Origin: Aphrocallistes beatrix | Lineage: Eukaryota > Porifera > Hexactinellida > Sceptrulophora > Aphrocallistidae | Length of the DNA: 64,000 nt | Direction of reading: 5' to 3' | Assembly: GCA_963281255.1 (NCBI GenBank) | Contig: OY725490.1 | Coordinates: 1,922,001 to 1,986,000 of the forward strand | Shown here: in pieces, positions 46,085-56,975 of the stretch | Numbering within the stretch: position 1 is the first letter of the stretch | Layout: every line of letters starts with the position of its first letter | The notes under the pieces: model-generated | Told to the model about the DNA's origin: nothing | Seen by the model: only the letters and a program-made list of their open reading frames with translations | The model's database searches: none | Made by a program: the position numbers and the translations under genes

Positions 46085-46272
46085 CAGTGGAACTCGGTTA
46101 GTACGTACTCGGGATAAGACCTACTTCGGCTTAGTACGTACTCATTTCTCTGAACCAAAATTCATTTATTATATAGATTCCTATGTAATATCAACTCGGT
46201 TAGTACGTACTTACGGATAGTACGTACTTTTTTCCGCTTCCCAGAGGGGTACGTACTAACCAAGTTCTACTG
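46085..46272. mobile_element. pogo/Tigger-like MITE, family 'CAGTAGAACTCGGATAAGACG' (3)
   Basis: 188 bp, ends CAGTGGAACTCGGTTAGTACG and CGTACTAACCAAGTTCTACTG, flanked by TA. It contains several more 'tacgtact' words that extend the inverted repeat. Confidence 0.85.
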
Positions 46273-47639
46273 TATTATATTATTCGCCTCTACGTTATCA
46301 ATCGAGGTTTATTTAGTTAGAGAAACCTCGTTAAAAGCAACCTTAATATTCCAATACTACAAATTCATTATCGTTAATCCCAATTGAACTGTGTTATTTC
46401 ACTAATCAGAAAGTTACATTTGGATTCTAGGTATAATGGGTTTAAGAATCTCGAGATTTGATCTACAAACTCAATCAAAGTAGCAGAAAGGTTTCAATCG
46501 CTTTTATCTGAACACAGAACTTCATAGAATGTTAGATATTCCTTTAATTCGCGGGTAGAGATGACCTATCAGATTCGAGTTTGATGTTTGAAGGACATTG
46601 AAGTGCTAGATCCGAACTAATGAGATTCGACTTACGCTACTGCTTAGCTCTGAACGAAGTAAATTCCATTCTATTCAAAGATGAAGAATTCTATGCCTAA
46701 ACTGATCTATGTCAGTCTGATATTTAGCATAATCACAATCCAGTGATCTAGAAGTCAGCTTTTTCAGTCTAAGCTAAGTTAGCTGGATATTTTCACGTTT
46801 TCGGCTGTCAATTTTTTAACAAGGTCATCTGTTTTCTCCTACTACAGCTGTAGGAGGAAACTGAGATGAAATAATCAGAAATATTTGTGAGATCAGTGGA
46901 GGAAGGTAATAAGAAACAACACAGGTTAGAGGATACCATCATCTGCATTCACAAAATAATGCAATATCATTGAATATCAATGAATTCCAATGACCCAATG
47001 TTGTAGAGAGGAGGCAGCTGTGTAGAGATACGTTGAAACACAGCAAACAAGTTCATTGGTAATTCTCACCTCCCTTTACGAACTATGAAAATCTTAATTT
47101 TTCTAAATAACTCAACATCGCAACCAAATTCGGACGAAACTATTTAATAAACACGCAATCTTTTAGAATTAATCTCCACCATCGCAACCATTTTCCTACG
47201 AAACTATTTCGATAATTACACTATCAATCCACCTTAGTACAAATAATGTCTACTGATACAAGACAGAATCAACCAATGATGGAGTCACCCCATTCAATCA
47301 AGAACTCCTATAATAATGTTAGAGTTGTCCTTGTCTGTACCTGCGAAACAATTTGGGTTTCAAATATTTCAATTTGCCAGAGTTATAAAGGAATTGGTTG
47401 AGTTAGCTTCAATTTGAATAGGAATGCACATGTATGCAGTAATGCAGATTCCTGGACAAATTAATGGAATGTGTGAGAACTAATCTTGTAATTTTAGTAG
47501 TAATTATGAAATCGTTGCTAACTATGGAGTATGGATATATTTAGACAAGTTAATTTCACTATAACCTAACAATCTCTATATACTCTAGACACCATGGATA
47601 ACTTATCAGAAATATAGTGTATTTTGTTCTATTACTATA
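46273..47639. other. Gene-poor sequence, nothing supported
   Basis: AT-rich DNA. A small hairpin (ttttctcctac...gtaggaggaaa) lies at about 46830-46860. No gene seen. Confidence 0.45.
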
Positions 47640-47796
47640 CAGTAGAGAACCTACATAATCCGACACACGTTGGGAACCGAAAAAGGTGTGGGATTAGGCA
47701 GTACAGATTGAATGGTGTGAAGTTCTTTGGGATATAAAACAGTGTTGGATTATACAGGTTTCCGGATTATACGTATCGGATTATCGAGGTTCTACT
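47640..47796. mobile_element. Tigger-like MITE 'CAGTAGAGAACCTACATAATCCG'
   Basis: The left end follows TA. The right side 'cggattatcgaggttctact' is its worn inverse. 'Tccgacacac', 'gtgtgggatta' and 'ggattatac' words give the usual nested palindromes. Confidence 0.7.
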
Positions 47797-48563
47797 AAAT
47801 TCTATGGACTATGGATAAGATATCTGGAATCTAAACTGTTTGTTTTAAGACATGTTATACCCAGACTTAATTAACTGATGTAACTCCTCCGTTAACAAAA
47901 TCCGTTATGAGGAAAACAACAACAACAATAACTAAAAACTAGAAGTATATATTATCAGATATTTTAGAAGTTAATTAGTAGATAGCTCCCGGAAAACTAG
48001 AACATTTATTAAAACTCGAAATCTTTACTGATTCTGAAACAATGAAAATTCATTGAATTATTTTGAGATACAATACAACGTAATTCTTTTAGATAATAAA
48101 TCCTGAAGTTTCTACCATTTTCTATTTCAGAACAAAGTGTTAGAGATTGAGACAAATAATGGAGAAACTAGAGTGGCTGAGAGGTGCCTTCTTTTGACAC
48201 CTCAAGGGAAAATATTTAGAATTCAATTCAACATGTTCTAACCGGCATAATTATATAGGGTATATGTCAACCGTTTTCTAGTAGAATGTTCTTATATCCG
48301 GGAAGAATTCAATGGAGTAGAATATAAAAGATTTGGTAAATCGAGTTAAGGTTCTTATAACCGGCGTCTACAGTACGACGCGATTCAAGTTAAAAAATAC
48401 CACTCAGAATTGCTCCCTCCCTGTCAAAAATTCTAGTTTGAGTCAAGTAACGAATTTTGAAGATTAAAGATTTTTATAAAAGCTTAGTATTAGCAATCTA
48501 GCACACTTGAAAATATATACAAAGTTACAAAGCAAACAACTCAATAAAGACTCACAATGCCTA

Positions 48564-49232
48564 TCACGGCTCTGCGCTTATCTTAGCAACGCCGATCTCT
48601 TCCGAGTCTACGACTGGGGGGAGAGGCACCTCCTCGTTGGGGGCCATGGGGAGCATGGTGGTGAAGGCAGGAGTGTACTTCACAGCTTTAGACCCCGGTC
48701 CGTAGGCCAAACTCGGCGGAACCCAGGATTCGTTGAAGCATCCTCCGATGAGATAGAACATAGCTGCTATAACCAATGCCATACCCCCTAGGTTCGTGGA
48801 GAGAATGAAGAAGCAAGGAATACTGAAAAACAGATACAGGAACCCGCGGATCAGAAGGTTACGGGTAAGGAAGCGGAAAAAGTAGTGAATGGGAGCGACG
48901 TACTGCTGAAACGGTCTCTCCAAGATGTTGCCTCTCCGTTTCTTGCCGCGAGGGTACTCTAGGAATATGATCAGGAGGGAGACCGGGATCAGGACAAATC
49001 GGGTCTGCAGGCCCAATCCAGTCGGAAGGACAGGACGCAGGTCGAGAGAGGAAGCGATGATCGTACCTCCCAAGATGATCCATCCCGCCCAAAACGCCTG
49101 TTCGTTGGCCCAGATGGAATAGGAGATCCTACTAGTCGGAGGGCAGGCACAGAAGAATTTGGTACAATCGCCGCACTGGTTGGTACAGGGCTCAGGACAC
49201 CCGCCGCACTTCACTCGTTCTTCTACTGACAT
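48564..49232 (-). CDS. CYBA: p22-phox, cytochrome b-245 light chain, with Cys-rich N-terminal extension
   Basis: The 222-residue, single-exon gene encodes the small membrane subunit that stabilises NADPH oxidase (NOX) catalytic subunits for superoxide production. Family signatures are SIWANEQAFWAGWIIL (39-54), IIFLEYPRGKKRRG..LERPFQQYV (88-111) and FLTRNLLIRG followed by a hydrophobic stretch to NESWVP (121-171). Hydrophobic segments lie at about 43-60, 76-92, 128-142 and 147-165. The human protein has 195 residues and begins about where residue 34 lies here. The extra N-terminus holds seven cysteines (9, 12, 16, 20, 23, 28, 30). The long proline-rich tail that binds p47phox in vertebrates is reduced to one PLPP (203-206). 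A TATA-like GGATATAATAC lies about 40 bases upstream. It is head-to-head with the gene at 49743. Confidence 0.93.
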   Translation of the reverse strand: MSVEERVKCGGCPEPCTNQCGDCTKFFCACPPTSRISYSIWANEQAFWAGWIILGGTIIASSLDLRPVLPTGLGLQTRFVLIPVSLLIIFLEYPRGKKRRGNILERPFQQYVAPIHYFFRFLTRNLLIRGFLYLFFSIPCFFILSTNLGGMALVIAAMFYLIGGCFNESWVPPSLAYGPGSKAVKYTPAFTTMLPMAPNEEVPLPPVVDSEEIGVAKISAEP

Positions 49233-49742
49233 TTCAACTCCACACTCTCTGTCTGTCTGCAGTATTATATCCTAAGCTATGGGCATAGTCCATACTATCA
49301 GGTTTCAAGTATTACAATTGTGCACGTATGTACTGAATACCAAACCATGTGATGCAGTCATTCTTTGACATTTAAAATTTCCGGGTTTTTAGGGATTTTT
49401 TAATGGAATAATTTGGGTGAAAAGGCTTTAAAATATGAATTGGTATTCGCTGCTTAGCATTCCATACAATTAGGTTCGTGTAATCACTAATAAATATTCC
49501 TATATGATTCGGGAATTTCGCCGTAATAATATGATGAAATAAAAATTATAAAATCAATATTGAAAAATTCATATTCTATGAAATCTGATGGAAATTTGCT
49601 GTTCCATCTGGGACATTTCCTATAACGAGATTACCTCTATTCTTAGCATAAAATACTGTATAAGTTTATATGAGTAATCCTATACTCTGTAGGCCTTATA
49701 TAAATATACAGACATAAATCCCTTTAAATTCTGTTTCTTAAA
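49233..49742. promoter_or_regulatory. Shared intergenic region of a head-to-head gene pair
   Basis: 510 bp separate the two start codons. On the plus strand a TATAAATA box lies at 49699-49706, which puts the start of transcription about 15 bases before the ATG at 49743. On the minus strand GGATATAATAC near 49267 could serve p22-phox. Co-regulation is possible but not shown. Confidence 0.55.
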
Positions 49743-51332
49743 ATGTTGAGATTTAGTAAAAAGATCAACGGGATTGAGTTTAGAATTTCTTCCCAATACA
49801 AATACGCTGAATTCCAGTTTTCTAACGACATCCAACCTAAAAGTGTTAAAGTCAAATGGACCCGAAAAACCCAGACAGTAGAGACGAAGGAGAAAGAAGA
49901 AATGGACAAGTGGGAGAAAAGTTCTCCCGCTCAAAACGGGGATATGAACTGGCGAATTGACTTTCCCGAAGAAACTCAATCAACTTTTGACTTAACTCTC
50001 TACAAGAGCAAAAAAACGACCAATTTCGAGCACTCACCCTGTAAGTACTCAGTCGATTCTGTCATTGAGGGGAAATGGAAAACTCTAGCCACGGCGGACA
50101 TAGATCTCGTCGAGCATATAGACACGAACACTCTAACCACAAAGCTAAAAATAGGACTCGAACCGAATCAAAAATACGTCAAAAAAGGTGTTCTATATAT
50201 AGACCTAAACTATGAACTAATACACCCACAAATGCCGAAATCTGCCACTATGCCACGTCTGAAGAAAGACCACAACCAAATTCTACAAGTTTTGAAGAGG
50301 TCGAATGATGACGTCATCACTTTAGGCGCTTCAAATCAACCGAATTTGAGTGAACTTTTGGGAAAAGAGGTCGTTTTAGTCGTGAATCAGCTGATCGAGG
50401 TTCCCAGCGAGTTTTGGAAACTTTTGAGAAAATTTGTGATAAAAAGTAAAGCAAATAAACAAGATTTTCAAGTCGTTTATGTCACATTTGTGCAAGAAAA
50501 CGAAGAATTAACACAAATCGTGAAAGAAGAGAAACTGGAATTTCCAGTTCTGAAAGGCTCGCAGGCTTTAAAGGAAGCCCTCGAACTCTACGTCGCGAAT
50601 GGAGACAATATGAATGTTCTAATTTTAACTCCCGAAAGCGAGATTTCATATAATATCCTTGGAATGGATTCGATAAAAGATTATTTTAGTCGAACGACTT
50701 CAAATAATTTTACGGACTCTTGTGCGTCTTCAGTATCCAACTTTTCCGTGCTAAGCCTAACCAGGGGGAGAACGTCAACAAGAGACAATAATAACTCAGA
50801 GAAATTATTTGAGAAAGACCGCATGATCGAAATATTGGAAGAAGAAAAAGATAATTTGAAATCAGAAAACGACCATTTGCGGACAGATCTAAACGTTTTA
50901 CAATCAGCTGTGCGGAAGAACGAAAACATCCAACAAGAGCACTTGGATACCGAAGAAAACCTCGAGTACAAAACCAAGATCCTTCAAGCGGAGAGAGACG
51001 TGAGAGCAACTCTGAGCAAGAGAGGAGTGAGTGGGATCACAGGCAGGAAGCTACGCACGAGATGCTTCTCATTCGAGGGCGACATGATCTGCTACTACGA
51101 TCCTATCAACAACAAGCTGAAGGGAAAGTTCAATGTGACCGAGATTTTGTCAATGGAAAAAGCGCCGAGAGAAAAACAGGACAAAGTGGGAGTGATTTTC
51201 TTAGTGAAGACTTCCAATCGAGTCTACGAAATTCAGGCGATGAATGACATGCAAATGGAGAAGTGGATGTCAGCTGTGGAGGTGTTGAAAAGTGTCGTAT
51301 CAGAAAGAATAAAGAGGCACGATACTATGTAG
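49743..51332 (+). CDS. NT-C2 / coiled-coil / PH domain protein, 529 residues
   Basis: Residues about 1-160 resemble the NT-C2 domain of EHBP1 and FAM102/EEIG proteins (VKVKWTR near 35-41, a W-x-I-x-F strand at 70-74, ATADIDLVEHI at 117-126, GVLYIDLNYELI at 149-160), a membrane- or Rab-linked module. Residues about 205-297 (KEVVLVVNQ...FQVVYVTFV...NVLILTP) have the strand/helix order of a thioredoxin fold but no CxxC. A serine-rich linker follows, then a coiled coil (about 352-425) and a C-terminal PH domain (about 427-517) with the usual late Trp (W508). I know no named protein with exactly this order. It is a single exon with TATAAATA at 49699 and AATAAA at 51509-51514. A membrane-bound adaptor role is inferred. 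Confidence 0.82.
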   Translation: MLRFSKKINGIEFRISSQYKYAEFQFSNDIQPKSVKVKWTRKTQTVETKEKEEMDKWEKSSPAQNGDMNWRIDFPEETQSTFDLTLYKSKKTTNFEHSPCKYSVDSVIEGKWKTLATADIDLVEHIDTNTLTTKLKIGLEPNQKYVKKGVLYIDLNYELIHPQMPKSATMPRLKKDHNQILQVLKRSNDDVITLGASNQPNLSELLGKEVVLVVNQLIEVPSEFWKLLRKFVIKSKANKQDFQVVYVTFVQENEELTQIVKEEKLEFPVLKGSQALKEALELYVANGDNMNVLILTPESEISYNILGMDSIKDYFSRTTSNNFTDSCASSVSNFSVLSLTRGRTSTRDNNNSEKLFEKDRMIEILEEEKDNLKSENDHLRTDLNVLQSAVRKNENIQQEHLDTEENLEYKTKILQAERDVRATLSKRGVSGITGRKLRTRCFSFEGDMICYYDPINNKLKGKFNVTEILSMEKAPREKQDKVGVIFLVKTSNRVYEIQAMNDMQMEKWMSAVEVLKSVVSERIKRHDTM

Positions 51333-51822
51333 CTATTTATAGCATCTTATCTGGACTAACTTTACATGGTATTTCCCCATCTTGATTGAATATAACTCTC
51401 TGCCCTGAATGTTTAAATTGATGAAGTGGGTCAGTGTTTTATAAATAGAATCGTATTCCTCGACGCAGTGTCAGAATTCATATAAATAAGTTTATTTTTA
51501 TAGGAAAGAATAAAAATCCTAATTAAGGGTAAATTGGCGTAGAAGTCAAAATATAAAAATTGCAAAAAAGAATACTTTCGGACGGGAAAAGGGGTGAAAT
51601 TTGTAGTTTCGTACCAAAACCCCCACCAAACATCCTTTGAAGGCTTTTTTTACTTAAATGCCCCAATAACTGAATTCCAATTTGATAAAATTCCCCAGCT
51701 TCAAATCCTTGGTGGCAGCATAATTATCTCAATACGTATTCGATATATCACGACGGTTTCCGCTCTTATTTCCTGTTTGTTTCTCAAGCGAACCTTTCCA
51801 TATTAGCTAATTAGCTCCTATC

Positions 51823-51990
51823 CAGTCAGGGTCGCTTAATATGAACATGCGTTTATTATGAACTAACCTCCTGGTCCCAATTTCATTCTTTAGATAGGAT
51901 TTGTATTGAATCAAGTCCGCTTAATATGAAGTATCTCTATTATGAACTTTTTTTTTGGTCCCCTGGCGTTACAATAAGCGACCTTTGCTG
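51823..51990. mobile_element. pogo/Tigger-like MITE, family 'CAGTCAGGGTCGCTT' (outside the array)
   Basis: Left end CAGTCAGGGTCGCTTAATATG. The right end 'ttacaataagcgacctttgctg' is worn. It lies about 490 bases after the NT-C2/PH gene, beyond its poly(A) signal. Confidence 0.75.
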
Positions 51991-52165
51991 TATTAGTTTA
52001 TTTTAATTCTCATAAAACGAAATCCCCCGAGTTCAAATATCCGAGACCAAATTTCCGTTTACCACGTAGACATCGATTTTGCATTTAGAATACAATACAT
52101 ATATCAATATGTGAATGTACGTATATATCCGTATTTCCACTCATTTCGTTGATAGTTCTCTATAA

Positions 52166-52480
52166 TACATACGTACCTAAGTTGACTAATTCACGAATTA
52201 ATGAATAGTAATTGGAATAATTGGAATAATTCATAATTCATCAAGCCTAAGAAGAATTATTCAAAATTGAAAGTTTTTTACAATAAAATATCCTAAATTC
52301 TATGAATGAATTTATTCGAAAACTTCATATTTATGAATTATCCGAATTATTCATTAATTCATGAATTGGTCATCAACATAGCTTATGATTGACTAATTCA
52401 TGCTTGAATAATGAATAATTCGAATAATTCATAATTATTTGCCATTTCTTAATGAATTAGTTAACTTAGATACGTACAGT
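52166..52480. repeat. AT-rich inverted-repeat block
   Basis: 'Cgtacctaagttgactaattca' on the left pairs with 'tgaattagttaacttagatacg' on the right. Between them are many 'gaattaatgaat' and 'ggaataattc' words. It may be a decayed MITE; no target duplication was found. Confidence 0.5.
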
Positions 52481-52559
52481 ACATACATACATATAAAGAA
52501 AAATAATTCCTAACAAAATTAAACAGAAAAATGAATCGTGTCGAACTAAAACTTCAACC

Positions 52560-53045
52560 TTTCATCTCCTTTTATAGGTTTCCTTCTAACAGAGCTTTGG
52601 CCCAAATCGCACCAATGACAGGGTAGGCTTGATATCCACAAATTTCCAGTAGTCTCATGCTAACCACTGAACAGAACTCTTTTGAGAGAGAAATCGTAGA
52701 CAGCATCCAAAGTGTTACTCAATTGACAGAATGCACCTATCCACAGTGACTAATCAGTTTTCGTGAAATTGGCGCGTGAATCGAGTGGGCTACCACAAAT
52801 GTTCATTTTCTTTTGATAGAAATTCGATTCAAACTCGAAGGTGTCAAGTCCCAAAATGTCTAATTGAGTAGTTTTGGAAGAATAAATTATATCTTTGGGG
52901 CTACAAATACTCAAATAGATCGTCTGGAGTTTGTAATGGTCCAATGCATTCGAATAATTCTCCACAATTCAGCCAATGACTTGGCTTGTTCATTATCACC
53001 TTTCATTCCCAGCAGCTGTGCTTAAGCAGCCAAACCTATAAATAG
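52560..53045 (-). pseudogene. Fragmented TPR-like protein relic
   Basis: On the minus strand three frames in turn read like protein. About 53010-52955 gives GMKGDNEQAKSLAEL. 52965-52753 gives ENYSNALDHYKLQTIYLSI and onward. About 52655-52575 gives MRLLEICGYQAYPVIGAIW and a stop. The first two look like tetratricopeptide-type helices separated by a frameshift. No frame is open throughout and I could not join them with splice sites. Origin and function are unknown; it could also be exons of a gene I cannot resolve. Confidence 0.35.
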
Positions 53046-53340
53046 AATTAATAAAAGTTTTCTATTGTAAAGTGCTTTGTTTGGCAGTAAATTAGTTCGC
53101 TCATTTGTTTGTTAGCAGTGAAAGATCAAAATAAGTTTTTTTGTGGAAATCCATCCCCTTTACTAAATACTCCTAAATAATGATACTATACTATCTATTC
53201 CTGATAAATGATTTACAAGTTTTAACACCTTCAGAATATTAATACAAAATATATACTTCCATATACATCACAGGTCACCATCAATAATAACGAAAATCCA
53301 ATATAAGAATCGAAAATCTCAATACTGTATAACTACACTC

Positions 53341-54905
53341 TATGGCATTATGTGGAGAATGGGCCTTTTGGGTTACTCTTTCCAATCCCCCCACTAAGAG
53401 AGGGTGCTCAGTGGCATTATGTGGAGAATGGGCATTTTGGGTTACTCTTTTCAATCTCCCCACCAGGAGAGGGTGCTCAGTGGCATTATGTGGAAAATAG
53501 GCATTTTGGGTTACTCTTTTCAATCTCCCCACCAGGAGAAGGGGCTCAGTGGCATTATGTGGAGAATGGACATTTTGGGCTACTCTTTTCAATCCCCCAC
53601 CAGGGGAAGGGGCTCAGTGGCATTATGTGGAGAATGGGCATTTTGGGCTACTCTTTTCAATCCCCCACCAGGGGAAGGGGCTCAGTGGCATTATGTGGAG
53701 AATGGGCATTTTGGATTACTCTTTTCAATCTCCCCACCAGGAGAAGGGGCTCAGTGGCATTATGTGGAGAATGGGAATTTTGGGTTACTCTTTTCAATCC
53801 CCCCACCAGGAGAGGGTGCTCAGTGGCATTATGTGGAGAATGGGCATTTTGGGTTACTCTTTTCAATCCCCCACCAGGAGAGGGTATTCAGTGGCATTAT
53901 GTGGAGAATGGGCATTTTGGATTACTCTTTTCAATCTCCTCACCAGGAGAAGGGGCTCAGTGGCATTATGTGGAGAATGGGCATTTTAGGTTACTCTTCT
54001 CAATCCCCCCACCAGGAGAGGGTGCTCAGTGGCATTATGTGGAGACTAGGCATTTTGGGTTACTCTTCCCAATCCCCCCACCAGGAGAGGGTGCTCAGTG
54101 GCATTATGTGGAGAATGGGTAATTTGGGTTACTCTTTTCAATCCCCCACCAGGAGAGGGTGCTCAGTGGCATTATGTGGAGAATGGGTAATTTGGGTTAC
54201 TCTTTTCAATCCCCCACCAGGAGAGGGTGCTCAGTGGCATTATGTGGAGAATGGGCATTTTGGGTTACTCTTTTCAATCCCCCACCAGGAGAGGGTATTC
54301 AGTGGCATTATGTGGAGAATGGGCATTTTGGGTTACTCTTCTCAATCCCCCACCAGGAGAGGGTGCTCAGTGGCATTATGTGGAGAATGGGCATTTTGGG
54401 TTACTCTTTTCAATCCCCTCACCAGGAGAGGGTGCTCAGTGGCATTATGTGGAGAATAGGCATTTTGGGTTACTCTTTTCAATCCCCCACCAGGAGAGGG
54501 TGCTCAGTGGCATTATGTGGAGAATGGGCATTTTGGGTTACTCTTTTCAATCCCCCACCAGGAGAGGGTATTCAGTGGCATTATGTGGAGAATGGGTATT
54601 TTCGGTTACTCTTCTCAATCCCCCCACCAGGAGAGGGTGCTCAGTGGCATTATGTGGAGAATGGGTATTTTGGGTTACTCTTTTCAATCCCCCACCAGGA
54701 GAGGGTGCTCAGTGGCATTATGTGGAGAATGTGCATTTTGGGTTACTCTTCTCAATCCCCCCACCAGGAGGAGTGGCTCAGTGGCATTATGTGGGGAATG
54801 GGCATTTCAGGTTACTCTTCTCAATCCCCCACCAGGAGAGGGTGCTCAGTGGCATTATGTGGAGACTAGGCATTTTGGCTAACTCCTTTCAATCGTCCAC
54901 CAATT
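53341..54905 (+). repeat. 68/69-bp minisatellite, 23 copies
   Basis: Units start with GGCATTATGTGGAGAATGGG at 53344, 53413, 53482, 53551 and so on to 54851. The spacing alternates between 68 and 69, depending mostly on whether the run of C is five or six long. The unit has no stop codon in any of the three forward frames, so frames of up to 351 residues run through it. These are a product of the repeat, not evidence of a gene. No unit is interrupted by another element. Confidence 0.95.
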
Positions 54906-55229
54906 GAGGATTCTATGTATGTAGTATTTTTGGACGAATTACGTTTTGTTCTACCCATTTTCAATCTCTTCTCCATATTGGGATATTTTTTTCATTATGT
55001 TTGCAAGCTGTATTTTCTTTCATTAACCATTATCGACAGAACCTTCCTTTTTTAATTATGTTTCGAATTTTCCTTTTAGCACCTTTTTATATTTTTAACT
55101 CTATGTTTCCCTTTATTCCTAGAGTCATCGCTGTGCATGTATTCCATTTTTGCAAAATTTTCCCTGTTTCTTCATCATTTGCATTTGTTCCCACGCTCCG
55201 CTCCTTCGATATCGAGTCAGTTTTTTACT

Positions 55230-55757
55230 TTGGAATACTGAAAATTTGTTGACTTGCTTGGGATTCGAACCTCCGCCACTTCGTTATCGACTCAGTGCGC
55301 TAACCACTCGACCATGAAGCCCAATGTCATTAAAATGTTCTAAAATTATATTTATGTTTGTTACTATGGAATAGTGAAAATTTGTTGACTTGTTTGGGAT
55401 TCGAACCCACGTCACTTTGTTATTGACTCAGTGCGCTAACCACTCGGCCATGAAGTCCCACGTCTTTAAAATGTTCTAAAATTATATTTATGTTTGTTAA
55501 CTGAAAATTTGTTGACTCGCTTGGGATTCGAACCCACGTCACTTTGTTATTGACTCAGTCTGCTAACCACTCGACCATGAAGTCCCATGTCTTTAAAATG
55601 TTCTAAAATTATATTTATGTTTGTTAACTGAAAATTTGTTGACTCGCTTGGGATTCGAACCCACGTCACTTTGTTATCGACTCAGTGCGCTAACCACTTG
55701 GCCATGAAGTCCCATGTCTTTAAAATGTTCTAAAATTATATTTATGTTTGTTAATAT
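55230..55757 (-). repeat. Four tandem tRNA-like repeats
   Basis: tRNA-like segments of 71 nt lie on the minus strand at 55251-55321, 55387-55457, 55514-55584 and 55641-55711, with spacings of 136, 127 and 127 bases. Each has an A-box (TGGCCGAGTGGTTA or close), a perfect B-box (GGTTCGAATCC), a good T arm and a 5-bp acceptor pairing GACTT/AAGTC. The anticodon region (CACTGAGTCAATAACAAAGTG) gives only four pairs and a loop of 13, so a working tRNA is doubtful. The linker 'taaaatgttctaaaattatatttatgtttg' is repeated with it. Confidence 0.75.
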
Positions 55758-55984
55758 CATTTTCCAATCTTTGGAGGCATAGGTATGTGATCAAGCAGTT
55801 ACAATAGTATAAGGAACTTATAATTAGCTTCCAAATAACTTCAATAATTGTGCGTATGTGAATTTCATAATTATTTTTAGGGACTACTCATTCTAGCTTA
55901 CAGGAGTAACTTCCAAAGAGAATGCCAGCAGGTAGAGTATAACTAAAACAGAACACTGATTACACACGACTACTCCATTATATA

Positions 55985-56030
55985 AATCCCGACAATGACC
56001 TGGGGTCCATTCTATTTATAGGATTGACCC
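55985..56030. repeat. Direct repeat, left copy
   Basis: 'Cccgacaatgacctggggtccattctatttatag' recurs with few changes at 56978-57010, about 990 bases apart. The inverse of its end is CTATAAATAGAATGGACCCC, a TATA-like sequence on the minus strand. The two copies might bound an unknown element. Confidence 0.55.
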
Positions 56031-56975
56031 CTTATTAAGCGACACAATTAGTGAAGCTAAGTGAAATGCCGAGAAATATAATTTGAGTGATAACTTATCA
56101 AATCTAATGAACTCACTCAAGCTAATTATCTATCTAGTGATATTACAAGTAAGAGGGCTGCGATTGTTCAATGTCCTGGTTATTTGGATGAGGGAGTATC
56201 CAGCAGAGTTGGAATCGGGTTCTGGTTCGTGATTAAGGTGGACTAACACTTAATGAACGCAGAAGTCTACTTTCGCGATTTAGAGATACTCCATTCAGCA
56301 CCAAACACCAAAACAGAGATTGTTTCAGTTCATTTAGGCACTTTAGTCTGTCTAGAAAATAATTTTTTTGTTTCCAATCGGACTCGGGTTCAGTTCCATA
56401 ATCATATTCGGGTTCGGTAAATTTGATCCGAAAAGATTATCCTGGATTTGTGGTTCTAGAGAGGAGTGAGAGTGCCTATCGCCTAACCACAGCCCCGGCG
56501 CCACGGTTTCGAAGTGATCCGGTTTGTACCTAACCAACCAGACCAGTGGCACAGGCCCTGATCTATACCCTAACCCACCGAAGTGGTACAGTTCACACTC
56601 CCACCACTAAGAGTTAGGTCACTAACATGACGCGACAATTTGTAGGATATTAGTACTGTAACACAATCTTAGTTCGTCCAACTTGTATAGTGTCAATGCG
56701 ATTAAAACTGATGAAATTCACGAAGTGCTTAACTCCGTCGTTAGACCAGAGAGCAGACCTTACAATGGTAGCAGCATCATGTCCAGCTCATATATCAGTA
56801 CAAGCTTAGACTCAAACTCACCCCACTCACTCCGAACTCAAATCTTGTGTTCTCGCTTGTACTTAGGTGAGATGTGCGACATATATTGCTCGATTGTGAT
56901 ACGTCGAATCACGGAGGCAAGAAATGTTCGTTATTCGAGCAGCGGTAACGAGCGAAGCTTCTGCTTATTCATTAA

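Noticed and set aside
53352..54907. Long overlapping plus-strand frames (121 to 351 residues)
   Set aside because: They all run through the 68/69-bp minisatellite, whose unit has no stop in any forward frame. No promoter, start context or non-repeat coding part supports a gene.
55251..55711. Four functional tRNA genes
   Set aside because: A and B boxes are good, but the anticodon stem and loop do not fold normally and the D arm is imperfect. Reported as tRNA-like repeats.
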